DNA from: Owenweeksia hongkongensis DSM 17368
Lineage (GTDB): Bacteria > Bacteroidota > Bacteroidia > Flavobacteriales > Schleiferiaceae
Assembly (NCBI GenBank): GCA_945865885.1
Contig: CAMBEZ010000003.1
Span: 1 to 64,000, forward strand
Direction: 5' to 3'
Length of the DNA: 64,000 nt
Shown: piece by piece, positions 50,864-59,007 of the stretch
How positions within the stretch are numbered: position 1 is the stretch's first letter
Layout of the letters: every line of letters starts with the position of its first letter
Program-made: the position numbers and the translations under genes
The notes under the pieces: model-generated
Database searches by the model: none
The model's input: only the letters and a program-made list of their open reading frames with translations
Told to the model about the DNA's origin: nothing

Positions 50864-52063
50864 ATGCCCAAACTCTCCGCCAAAGGCGCCGCCTTGCCCG
50901 CCTCCCCTATTCGAAAATTAGTTCCCTTTGCCGAAGGCGCTGCCCAACGGGGCACGGAAGTCTTGTACCTGAACATTGGCCAGCCGGACATCCCCACCCC
51001 ACAAGTAGCATTGGACGCGGTCTCCAACCACACCGTCAAGGTGTTGGCTTATTCACACTCGGCGGGCTTTGAGTCCTACCGACGCGGACTGTTGACGTAC
51101 TACGCGCAACACAACATCGCTTTGGAATTGGGCGACGTCATGATCACCACGGGCGGTTCGGAAGCCCTGCTCTTTGCCATGGGAACGATCTTGGACGCCG
51201 GGGACGAAATCATCATCCCGGAACCGTACTACGCCAATTACTCCAGTTTTGCGCAAAGCAGTGGCGCCGTAGTGGTGCCTGTGGCAAGCGGTATTGAAGA
51301 CGGTTTTGCCCTACCCCCCATTGCGCAGATTGAGCCGCTGATCACCGAGCGCACTCGCGCCCTACTCATTTGCCATCCCGGCAATCCCACCGGTTATTTG
51401 TACACGCCGGAGGAGTTGAATCAGCTGAAGGAGCTCGTGTTGAAACACGATCTGTTTTTGATCTCCGACGAGGTCTACCGCGAGTTTGTGTACGACGGCA
51501 AAAAGCACACGTCCGTCATGAGTTTGGCCGGCTTGGAAGAAAACGCCGTTTTGATTGACTCCGTTTCCAAGCGCTACTCCATGTGCGGCGCCCGTATTGG
51601 CACCTTGGCCAGCAAGAACAAGGCCTTCATGGCCACGGCCCTCAAATTTGCGCAAGCTCGTTTGAGCCCACCCACCTTTGCCCAAATTGCCTCCGAAGCG
51701 GCCTTGCAGACGCCGGCCAGTTATTTTGAAGGAGTACTGGCCGAATACACTCGCCGGCGCGACGTTTTGGTGGCGGGACTGAATCAAATCCCCGGCGTAT
51801 TCTGCCCTCTGCCCTCCGGCGCTTTCTATGCCGTAGCGCAACTTCCCGTAGACAGTGCGGATCGATTTGCGGAATGGATCTTGAGCGACTTTTCGTTTGA
51901 GGGCGCTACCGTCATGATGGCCCCAGCCTCCGGATTCTATACAGACCCTGCTTTGGGTGCGAAACAAGTGCGCTTGGCGTACGTGTTGGAGGTGGGAAAA
52001 CTGCAGCAGGCCCTGCGCGTATTGGCTGCAGCGCTGGATGCCTATCCCGGAACCCAGCGTTGA
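50864..52063 (+). CDS. PLP-dependent aminotransferase, class I/II
   Basis: 399 aa fold-type I enzyme. YLNIGQPDIPTPQVAL at the start, TTGGSEALLFAMGTILDAGDEIIIPEPYYANY (PLP phosphate and ring contacts), LICHPGNPTGYLYTPEEL, LISDEVYREFVYDG, and the Schiff-base Lys in LIDSVSKRYSMCGARIGTL. Closest in look to aspartate/aromatic aminotransferases; substrate not determinable. It begins directly after a terminator; the promoter is unclear (see findings). murB follows after 1 nt. Confidence 0.9.
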   Translation: MPKLSAKGAALPASPIRKLVPFAEGAAQRGTEVLYLNIGQPDIPTPQVALDAVSNHTVKVLAYSHSAGFESYRRGLLTYYAQHNIALELGDVMITTGGSEALLFAMGTILDAGDEIIIPEPYYANYSSFAQSSGAVVVPVASGIEDGFALPPIAQIEPLITERTRALLICHPGNPTGYLYTPEELNQLKELVLKHDLFLISDEVYREFVYDGKKHTSVMSLAGLEENAVLIDSVSKRYSMCGARIGTLASKNKAFMATALKFAQARLSPPTFAQIASEAALQTPASYFEGVLAEYTRRRDVLVAGLNQIPGVFCPLPSGAFYAVAQLPVDSADRFAEWILSDFSFEGATVMMAPASGFYTDPALGAKQVRLAYVLEVGKLQQALRVLAAALDAYPGTQR

Positions 52064-52064
52064 G

Positions 52065-53102
52065 ATGGCCTTGCACGAAGCGCTCTCCGTCGATTTAAAA
52101 CCGTTCAACACCTTTGGGCTGTCCTGCATTGCGGAACGTGTACTTACGGCTACCGCGGAAGATGACGTTCGCGATGCCGTGGGAACGGTTGCTGCCAATG
52201 AGGCCCTATCTCTGGTATTGGGCGGCGGCAGTAATTTACTCTTCACCCAGGAACGCCTCACCGGAACGGTTCTGCACATCAACCTTCTGGGCAAGCACGT
52301 GGTGAGCGAAACCGACGACGCCGTGGTGGTGGAAGCTGCCGCCGGCGAACCTTGGCACCCCTTTGTCCTGTGGACGCTTGAGAACGGTTGGGGCGGATTG
52401 GAGAACCTTTCCCTCATCCCCGGCAACGTGGGCACCACGCCCGTGCAAAATGTGGGCGCTTACGGCGTAGAAACCAAAGATGTGTGCACCGAGGTTCGCT
52501 TTGTGGAGCGCGGCACCGGTGCCGTGCACACCTTTTCTGCGGCCGACTGTGCCTTTGGCTACCGCGATTCGGTGTTCAAGGGCCCTTGGCGCAACCGCGC
52601 CGTGATTACAGCGGTGCGCTTTCACCTGACCAAAAGAAACCACACCCTGAAGACGCACTACGGCTCCGTAGACGCTGAATTGGAGGCCGCTGGTATTCAA
52701 CCTTCACCCCAAAGCATTTCCGATGCCGTGGTGCGCATCCGTCGTTCCAAATTACCCGACCCCGCCGAATTGGGAAACAGCGGCAGTTTTTTCAAAAACC
52801 CCACCGTAAGCGCTGAGGAATACGCGCGGCTGCGCGCCTTGAAGTCAGACGCGCCCGGATACCCTCAGGCAGACGGTCGCGTGAAGTTGGCGGCCGGTTG
52901 GTTGATTGAGCAAGCCGGATGGAAAGGGTACCGTCGGGGCGATGCAGGCGTTCACGCCAAACAAGCATTGGTTTTGGTGAACTACGGCCGTGCCACGGGG
53001 CCGGAAATCTGGCAGTTGGCCCAAGACGTAGTGGCCGACGTACACGCAAAATTTGGTGTTTCGTTGGAACCGGAAGTTAATCTGGTGGGAGGCGGTTTGT
53101 GA
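52065..53102 (+). CDS. murB: UDP-N-acetylmuramate dehydrogenase (MurB, type I)
   Basis: Reduces UDP-GlcNAc-enolpyruvate to UDP-MurNAc with NADPH and FAD. 345 aa, E. coli-like length. It starts LSVDLKPFNTFGLSC, with LVLGGGSNLLF, LIPGNVGTTPVQNVGAYGVET (FAD), FGYRDSVFK (type I Tyr-loop region), LGNSGSFFKNP with the catalytic Ser, and LAAGWLIEQAGWKG. ATG 52065 is 1 nt after the aminotransferase stop; upstream frame is inside that gene. Confidence 0.96.
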   Translation: MALHEALSVDLKPFNTFGLSCIAERVLTATAEDDVRDAVGTVAANEALSLVLGGGSNLLFTQERLTGTVLHINLLGKHVVSETDDAVVVEAAAGEPWHPFVLWTLENGWGGLENLSLIPGNVGTTPVQNVGAYGVETKDVCTEVRFVERGTGAVHTFSAADCAFGYRDSVFKGPWRNRAVITAVRFHLTKRNHTLKTHYGSVDAELEAAGIQPSPQSISDAVVRIRRSKLPDPAELGNSGSFFKNPTVSAEEYARLRALKSDAPGYPQADGRVKLAAGWLIEQAGWKGYRRGDAGVHAKQALVLVNYGRATGPEIWQLAQDVVADVHAKFGVSLEPEVNLVGGGL

Positions 53103-53134
53103 TCCACAGCACCGCATAAAATGGGTTTGCATTG

Positions 53135-53142
53135 TACCTTTG
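53135..53142 (+). promoter_or_regulatory. -7 element TACCTTTG of the small Cys-rich membrane protein gene
   Basis: Perfect box ending 19 nt before the ATG at 53162, giving a leader of about 15 nt (AACAAATCACAAACCC). Confidence 0.72.
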
Positions 53143-53161
53143 CCCAACAAATCACAAACCC

Positions 53162-53371
53162 ATGGCCCTTTTAAAACTTTTCGGAATTGCAGTAGTACTC
53201 ATCGCATTGGCGGGATTGGGTATGGCCATTAAGATTTGGGGCAAAAAAGGGGGTGAGTTTACGGGTACCTGCGCCAGCAACAGCCCGTTCTTAAACAAAG
53301 AAGGTGCCTCGTGCGCTTTGTGTGGAGCAGCCCCCGCTGAACAGTGTAAAAACACGGAAAGCCCCGCTTGA
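53162..53371 (+). CDS. Small Cys-rich membrane protein of Bacteroidota (69 aa)
   Basis: One N-terminal membrane span (LFGIAVVLIALAGLGMAIKIW), a basic stretch (GKKGG), and a tail with four Cys: GEFTGTCASNSPFLNKEGASCALCGAAPAEQC. The FxGTCAS...LNKEG..C..CG signature is conserved in Flavobacteriia, where the gene is typically near apbE and nqr, as here. The CxxC plus two Cys suggests a metal or Fe-S site or redox function on the cytoplasmic or periplasmic face; this is inference. Longer in-frame start at 53132 precedes the promoter and is rejected. Confidence 0.82.
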   Translation: MALLKLFGIAVVLIALAGLGMAIKIWGKKGGEFTGTCASNSPFLNKEGASCALCGAAPAEQCKNTESPA

Positions 53372-53424
53372 TCGCGCTTTTTTTACGGACCTTAAGGAGA
53401 CTCGCTTTTTTGGACTCAGGTTGG

Positions 53425-53447
53425 GTTTATTCCAGTGTGGAATAAAC
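53425..53447. repeat. Perfect AT-rich inverted repeat spanning the apbE stop codon
   Basis: GTTTATTCCA-GTG-TGGAATAAAC: two 10-bp arms with a 3-bp centre, located at the convergent junction of the small Cys-rich gene and apbE. No T-tract follows on either strand, so it is not a classical terminator; it could act as an operator or a 3' mRNA hairpin. Confidence 0.6.
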
Positions 53448-54395
53448 TTCCCAAACTCCCGAAGGATTGCTGTAAACCAGCACCACGTCCCATTCGGGGT
53501 GTTTTTGAACCAATTCCTTTGCCTTATTCAACCCCATCGCCATTAGCGCAGTAGCCACACCGTCTGCCTCCGAAGAGGATGGAGCCAATACGGTGGCGCT
53601 CAACAAATCGGTTCGGGCGGTCCACCCCGTAAACGGATTGAGTGTGTGCCCGTAGCGCATTCCGGATTTTGGATCCACCTGGAACTTCCGGTAATTACCG
53701 GACGTAGCCATTCCTCTGTTCTTCAATCCCACTACCGTTATCGGTTTGCCTTTGCGAACTTCGGTTGGCGCATCAACAGCAACCTGAAAGTCGCTGCCGT
53801 CGGGCCTGCCGCCCAAAGCATACAACTCGCCTCCGATTTCCACCAAGGCATGTGCTGTACCAAAATGTTTGAGGATCTGCGCCACTCCGTCCACCGACCG
53901 ACCTTGTGCATAAGCATTGACGTCGTAGATGGGTTTGGTCAACCCCATCAGCTCCCGGATCCGTGCAGAATCTGCGGAGGGATTGCCCGTTCCCAAGACG
54001 GCCTTCTGACCGTTAAAACCCCAGTCGGTTGTAAAACGGCCTACCTGTGGATCCATCCAGCCGTTGGTGAGGTTCTTGATTCGCTGTCCCTCCTGGAGCA
54101 AACGATTCCATTCGACGGGCTCGCCATCGCGAAAAACCATTCCGCGGTTCCATCGACTGATCACGCTGCCCGTGTCCCAGGCAGACGCCACCTTGTTGAA
54201 GGCAACCAAATACCGTTGGATGGAATCTGCTACTCGCTCAGATGCAGGGGTTTCTGAAACAGGCCAGTAGGTAATTGCGAAGGTGGTTCCTTGGGCTTCA
54301 CCTTGCAAAACGACCGGTTCTCCGGTTTTTGGCGCAGTTGTACAACCTACGGTCACCAAAAGTCCACAGAGCACCACCAGCGGAGCCAATCCCAC
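53427..54395 (-). CDS. apbE: FAD:protein FMN transferase (ApbE), lipoprotein
   Basis: Covalently attaches FMN to Thr in NqrB and NqrC. 322 aa from GTG 54395. Lipoprotein signal (GLAPLVVLCGLLVTVGC), then QGEAQGTTFAITYW, FTTDWGFNGQ, DVNAYAQGRSVDGVAQIL, ALVEIGGELYALG, GMATSGNYRKF and TLNPFTGWTARTDLLSATVLA, the last containing the metal and flavin site. The frame is open to 54476, but that part is encoded by the nqrF terminator hairpin, so a start after it is required; GTG 54395 is the best candidate and gives no N-terminal positive charge, so the start is uncertain. Confidence 0.9.
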   Translation of the reverse strand: MGLAPLVVLCGLLVTVGCTTAPKTGEPVVLQGEAQGTTFAITYWPVSETPASERVADSIQRYLVAFNKVASAWDTGSVISRWNRGMVFRDGEPVEWNRLLQEGQRIKNLTNGWMDPQVGRFTTDWGFNGQKAVLGTGNPSADSARIRELMGLTKPIYDVNAYAQGRSVDGVAQILKHFGTAHALVEIGGELYALGGRPDGSDFQVAVDAPTEVRKGKPITVVGLKNRGMATSGNYRKFQVDPKSGMRYGHTLNPFTGWTARTDLLSATVLAPSSSEADGVATALMAMGLNKAKELVQKHPEWDVVLVYSNPSGVWEVYSTLE

Positions 54396-54412
54396 GTTGC
54401 ATAGGCTGGAAA

Positions 54413-54446
54413 CAAAAAAAAGGCTACCCTGCGGGTAGCCTTTTTT
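54413..54446 (-). terminator. Hairpin terminator between nqrF and apbE
   Basis: Stem GGCTACCC / GGGTAGCC (54422-54429, 54433-54440) flanked by A and T runs, so it works in both directions but lies downstream of nqrF. Its minus-strand T run sits just before apbE. Partial read-through would give less ApbE than Nqr. Confidence 0.9.
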
Positions 54447-54459
54447 ACGTTGAGCGAAA

Positions 54460-55767
54460 TTACCCTCCAAAATCATCGAAGGCTACGTTTTCGGTCGGGA
54501 CGCCAAAGTCATCCACCATCTTCAAAACGGCAGCATTCATCATGGGCGGTCCGCAGAAATAGAACTCAATATCCTCAGGAGCATCGTGCTTGCCTAAGTA
54601 ATTGTCAATCAGTGCTTGGTGAACAAAGCCTACAAAACCGTCGCCGGCTTGGTCGTCCATGCTCGTCTTAGCTACCCAATTGTCTTCGGGCAGGGGCTCA
54701 GACAACACCATGTTGAAGGTGAAGTTTGAGAACTCCTTTTCGATGTTCTGGAAGTCGTCGATGTAGAACAACTCCCGACGCGAACGACCGCCGTACCAGT
54801 ACGACACCTTACGGCCCGTCTTCAGCGTGTGGAACAAATGAAACAGGTGCGAACGCATGGGAGCCATGCCAGCGCCACCCCCAATGTAAATCATTTCCGC
54901 TTCCGTCTCCTTGATGTGGAACTCGCCGTAAGGACCGGAAATGGTCACCTTGTCACCCGGCTTCAGGTTGAAGACATAGGAAGAACACACGCCCGGATTG
55001 ACGTCTGCCCAGCCGCCCTTGGCGCGATCCCACGGCGGTGTGGCAATACGAATGTTCAGCATGACGATGTTGCCCTCTGCGGGGTGGTTGGCCATGGAGT
55101 AAGCGCGGAACAACGGCTCGTCGTTCTTCATCTTTAAATCCCACAACTTGAACTTATCCCACTCGCCTTGGAACTCATTCGCTTGCTTGCCCAAACGCGG
55201 GTGCGCAGTGATGTCGAAGTTCGTGTAATCTACCTCAACGGCAGGGACGTCGATCTGGATGTATCCACCCGCCAAGAAATCCAAATTCTCACCTTCCGGC
55301 AATTTCACCACAAACTCCTTGATGAACGACGCCACGTTGTAGTTGGAAACTACTTCGCATTCCCACTTTTTGATGCCGAAAATCTCTTCCGGTACCTTCA
55401 CGGTCATGTCGCCTTTCACCTTCACTTGGCAACCCAAGCGCCAGTTGTCCTGGATTTGTTTCCGGTTGAAAAAGCCCGTTTCCGTGGGGAGAATTTCGCC
55501 TCCTCCATCGGTTACTTGGCAACGGCACATGCCGCAAGTACCTCCGCCACCGCATGCGGAAGGCAAAAAGATCTTGTTGTTGCTCAAAGTAGACAGCAAG
55601 GTGCTTCCGGATTCAACCTCCGAGATTTCACCGTTGATGTTCAATTTTACCGGTCCCGAAGGAGACAACTTGGACTTGGCAAAAAGCAGAATCCAGACCA
55701 GCAGGATGGTCACCAAGGTAAAAACCCCGATGCTCGTCAATACCGTAGATGCGGTCGATAAAAACAT
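54460..55767 (-). CDS. nqrF: Na+-NQR subunit F (NADH-binding, FAD, 2Fe-2S)
   Basis: Electron entry subunit of the sodium-pumping NADH:quinone oxidoreductase. 435 aa. An N-terminal membrane span ([18 protein letters not shown]), then a 2Fe-2S ferredoxin domain with [14 protein letters not shown] ... LGCQVKV, an FAD domain ([12 protein letters not shown]) and an NADH-binding domain ([17 protein letters not shown]; terminal [22 protein letters not shown]). Complete. Gap of 12 nt to nqrE. Confidence 0.98.
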   Translation of the reverse strand: MFLSTASTVLTSIGVFTLVTILLVWILLFAKSKLSPSGPVKLNINGEISEVESGSTLLSTLSNNKIFLPSACGGGGTCGMCRCQVTDGGGEILPTETGFFNRKQIQDNWRLGCQVKVKGDMTVKVPEEIFGIKKWECEVVSNYNVASFIKEFVVKLPEGENLDFLAGGYIQIDVPAVEVDYTNFDITAHPRLGKQANEFQGEWDKFKLWDLKMKNDEPLFRAYSMANHPAEGNIVMLNIRIATPPWDRAKGGWADVNPGVCSSYVFNLKPGDKVTISGPYGEFHIKETEAEMIYIGGGAGMAPMRSHLFHLFHTLKTGRKVSYWYGGRSRRELFYIDDFQNIEKEFSNFTFNMVLSEPLPEDNWVAKTSMDDQAGDGFVGFVHQALIDNYLGKHDAPEDIEFYFCGPPMMNAAVLKMVDDFGVPTENVAFDDFGG

Positions 55768-55779
55768 ACGAACGAAAGA

Positions 55780-56397
55780 TTAAAGTTTGATCCCCATGAA
55801 ACCCATGAACGCCATGCCCATGAGACCGGTGATGATGAACGTAATGCCCAATCCGCGCAGCGGAGCCGGTACGTGGCTGTACTGCAAGCGTTCGCGAATG
55901 GCTGCCACGGCTACAATTGCCAACATCCAACCCACACCGCTTCCCACGCCAAATACCGTTGCTTCTGCCAACGACTGGTAGCCACGCTCTTGAACAAACA
56001 AGGCAGCACCCAAAATGGAACAGTTTACGGCAATCAACGGCAAGAAAATTCCCAATGCGTTGTACAGGGCTGGGGCAAAACGCTCCACCGCCATCTCCAC
56101 CAACTGGACCATGGCCGCAATGATGGCAATGAACATGATGAAGCTCAAAAAGCTCAAGTCGTACTGGGCCAATTCAGGATCGATCCACGCCATGGCACCT
56201 GCTTTTAGCAACCGGGTGTCCAACAAGTAGTTGACGGGGACGGTGATGAGCAACACAAACGTTACCGCAATCCCCAAACCCAGGGCTGTTTTGACCGTCT
56301 TGGACACGGCCAAGTACGAGCACATGCCCAAAAAGAAAGCAAAGATCATGTTCTCAATGAACACGCTCTTGATGAAGATATTAATCAGTTCTCCCAT
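55780..56397 (-). CDS. nqrE: Na+-NQR subunit E
   Basis: Polytopic subunit forming, with NqrD, the membrane 2Fe-2S site and sodium path. 205 aa, six spans. It has the conserved inward Cys segment [20 protein letters not shown] and [20 protein letters not shown], the second Cys. Gap of 6 nt to nqrD. Confidence 0.97.
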   Translation of the reverse strand: MGELINIFIKSVFIENMIFAFFLGMCSYLAVSKTVKTALGLGIAVTFVLLITVPVNYLLDTRLLKAGAMAWIDPELAQYDLSFLSFIMFIAIIAAMVQLVEMAVERFAPALYNALGIFLPLIAVNCSILGAALFVQERGYQSLAEATVFGVGSGVGWMLAIVAVAAIRERLQYSHVPAPLRGLGITFIITGLMGMAFMGFMGIKL

Positions 56398-56403
56398 GGC
56401 GAA

Positions 56404-57081
56404 TTACTTTTCAATAAGGTCTTTAAATTTGCTGCGCTGCACCCAAATAATTATGGCTACGACAATCAAAGCCATGGGCGGCAACAACATCATTCCGTTG
56501 TTGCTGTAGAAACCGGTACCTGTTTCTGGATTCAAATACCAATCCGTCGGAACCACTTGGTATCCATAAAGCTGGCCCGAACCCAACAACTCCCGAATGA
56601 AGGCAATAACAATCAATACAACCGCATAGCCCGCACCGTTGCCAATGCCGTCCAGGAATGATTTCCATGGGGTATTGCCCAAAGCAAAGGCTTCAATCCG
56701 GCCCATCAGGATGCAGTTGGTGATGATCAAACCAACAAACACGGAAAGCTGCTTACTGACGTCGTACACATACGCCTTGAGGATCTGATCCACAATGATA
56801 ACCAATGCAGCTACAACAACCAGCTGGACAATGATTCGAATTCGGTTGGGAATCAAATTCCGAAGCAACGAGGTAATCAGGTTGGAAAACGCCGTTACGA
56901 CCAAAACGGACACCCCCATTACGATGGCAGGCTGCAACTTTACCGTAATGGCCAATGAAGAACAAATACCCAAAACCTGAACCGTTACCGGATTCTGCAT
57001 GTTGAAGGGATCCGCCAACAGTTTCCGATTTTCCTTCGAAAACAAGCCCGATTTGGGCTTGGACTGTTCGTTTGAACTCAT
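56404..57081 (-). CDS. nqrD: Na+-NQR subunit D
   Basis: 225 aa, paralogue of NqrE with six spans. Cys-bearing segments VQVLGICSSLAITVKLQPAI and GLIITNCILMGRIEAFALG match the pseudo-symmetric Fe-S site shared with NqrE. Overlaps nqrC by 4 nt. Confidence 0.97.
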   Translation of the reverse strand: MSSNEQSKPKSGLFSKENRKLLADPFNMQNPVTVQVLGICSSLAITVKLQPAIVMGVSVLVVTAFSNLITSLLRNLIPNRIRIIVQLVVVAALVIIVDQILKAYVYDVSKQLSVFVGLIITNCILMGRIEAFALGNTPWKSFLDGIGNGAGYAVVLIVIAFIRELLGSGQLYGYQVVPTDWYLNPETGTGFYSNNGMMLLPPMALIVVAIIIWVQRSKFKDLIEK

Positions 57082-57830
57082 AATGAAGATACTTCTGCAG
57101 TTAATGTATCCGCCGAAACCGGTGCTGGTGCAACCGCGCTGCCGAACGTTTTCAAATACTCAATGTAAGGAGCCAAGCAGTCTTGAATCATGCTCTGTAC
57201 CCCCACGGAGGTAATGGTTCCTCCGCTGATTCCTTGAACTTCGTGTTCGGATGAAGTTTTGCCTTTAACCACCGCAATGGAGACAAAATTACTTCCATTC
57301 AAAATCTTCTTGCCAACAAATTGACCTGAAAAAAGTACCGTGGAAATTTCAGCTCCCAATCCCGGTGTTTCGCTTTTGTGGCCAAAAGAAGCACCAAAAA
57401 CGGTGTTACCGTCTTTTTCCAAAGACAAGTTACCCCATACCGGGCCCCACAATCCTTTGCCCCGCATGGGAATGATGTAAAATTCCTTTCCACCGACGTT
57501 GGCGACGTAGAGCGGGACTTCGCGGGTTTCCAGCGGCTGCGAAACGGCAGCAGCTAAATCGATGTTGAACGCCGGCTGTGTGGGGTTTTCAACAATTTTA
57601 CCGTTGCGGATGACCAGGGACTGTTTGATGTACTGGTCAAAGGCAGGACCCGCCGAATCGCGCTGAACAACAACGTTAATGGACGACAAGATCTCCTGCT
57701 TCTTTTCCAATTCAATATTGGCATCCTGAGCAGGCTTCAAGGCAATCGCCGCATAGGAAAGCATGGCTGCCACAATCACCACCATAACGATGGAGAACAG
57801 GTAGGTGTATTTATTGCTATTGATGTCCAT
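57078..57830 (-). CDS. nqrC: Na+-NQR subunit C (covalent FMN)
   Basis: 250 aa: one N-terminal span (YLFSIVMVVIVAAMLSYAAIAL) and a periplasmic flavin domain. The FMN attachment motif is GISGGTITSVGVQSMI; family consensus is SGATxT, here SGGT, with the acceptor Thr retained. FMN is attached by ApbE, whose gene lies downstream in the same cluster. Gap of 4 nt to nqrB. Confidence 0.97.
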   Translation of the reverse strand: MDINSNKYTYLFSIVMVVIVAAMLSYAAIALKPAQDANIELEKKQEILSSINVVVQRDSAGPAFDQYIKQSLVIRNGKIVENPTQPAFNIDLAAAVSQPLETREVPLYVANVGGKEFYIIPMRGKGLWGPVWGNLSLEKDGNTVFGASFGHKSETPGLGAEISTVLFSGQFVGKKILNGSNFVSIAVVKGKTSSEHEVQGISGGTITSVGVQSMIQDCLAPYIEYLKTFGSAVAPAPVSADTLTAEVSSL

Positions 57831-57834
57831 TTTT

Positions 57835-58998
57835 TCAGGCTTTAGCGCGCTTCAAGCGCTTTTGGATATTGGAGTCTACAACATAATAATCCACGAGCGG
57901 AGCCAAAGTGTTCATCAACAAAATGGCCAGCATCCAACCTTCCGGATAGGCCGGATTGAAGACGCGTATCAAAATGCCCAAAATACCGATCATAAATCCA
58001 TAAATCCATTTGCCCGTTTCGGTGTGTGCTGCAGAAACAGGGTCCGTTGCCATAAAGACCAAAGCAAACGCGGCAGAGCCAAACACCAAGTGAAAATGAG
58101 GCGGAATGGACATGTACTCCTTCATGGGACCGGGGTCCATGGAGCCGGATACGGAATTGAAGATGAAGGCCATGGTCAATGCGCCCAACGCTCCCGAAAG
58201 CATGATTTTCCAACTGCCAACCCCAGAGTAAATCAGGTAAGCAGCTCCAATCAAGATGGCTACGGCGCTGGTTTCTCCGATGGAACCCGGAATGAAACCC
58301 AGAAACGCATCCCAAGCGCTGTAGGAAGTAGTACCGGTGGTGGCGTACTGGCCCAGCGCGGTTGCTCCTGAAAAACCATCCACTTTTTGCGCCAAATCGG
58401 CCGAATCTCCAATCCAAACCTTGTCACCAGACATGTAGGTTGGGTAAGCGAAGAACGCAAAAGCCCGCGCAGTCAATGCCGGATTCAGCACGTTCATGCC
58501 CGTTCCACCAAACACCTCTTTGCCAAACAACACGGCGAATGCGGTAGAAATGGCAACCATCCACAAAGGAATATCGATGGGCATGATCAACGGAATCAAC
58601 ATTCCGGAAACCAAGAAACCTTCGTTGACCGCATGTTTGTTGATGTAGGCAAAGTAAATTTCAATGCTCAAACCCGCAATGTACGTTACCGCAATCATGG
58701 GCATAATGCGCATGGCACCGTACATCAAGTTGTCCATGGTCCAAAAAGCAAGATCCGGGCTCAACCAACGGTAGTGCTGGTATCCTGCATTGAACATGCC
58801 AAAAACCAAGGCGGGTAGCAACGCAATGATCACCGTGAACATGGTCCGCTTCAGGTCAATGGCGTCGCGGACATGAGCTCCGCTGTGCGTGGTGTGGCCC
58901 GGCACAAACAAGAACGTCTCTATGGCGTTGTGCAGGGTGTACATCGGGCTGGTTTCAGCCGGACGTATTTTCTCGAGAAAGTTGTGTAAAAATTTCAT
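57835..58998 (-). CDS. nqrB: Na+-NQR subunit B (covalent FMN, riboflavin)
   Basis: 387 aa, about ten spans. The FMN acceptor Thr is in KVDGFSGATALGQY (SGAT). The N-terminal pattern ending in HVRDAIDLKRTM and the LNPALTARAFAFFAYPTYMSGD segment are typical. Together with NqrD/E it forms the Na+ channel; quinone is reduced here. Gap of 9 nt to nqrA. Confidence 0.97.
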   Translation of the reverse strand: MKFLHNFLEKIRPAETSPMYTLHNAIETFLFVPGHTTHSGAHVRDAIDLKRTMFTVIIALLPALVFGMFNAGYQHYRWLSPDLAFWTMDNLMYGAMRIMPMIAVTYIAGLSIEIYFAYINKHAVNEGFLVSGMLIPLIMPIDIPLWMVAISTAFAVLFGKEVFGGTGMNVLNPALTARAFAFFAYPTYMSGDKVWIGDSADLAQKVDGFSGATALGQYATTGTTSYSAWDAFLGFIPGSIGETSAVAILIGAAYLIYSGVGSWKIMLSGALGALTMAFIFNSVSGSMDPGPMKEYMSIPPHFHLVFGSAAFALVFMATDPVSAAHTETGKWIYGFMIGILGILIRVFNPAYPEGWMLAILLMNTLAPLVDYYVVDSNIQKRLKRAKA

Positions 58999-59007
58999 CG
59001 TCCCGAA

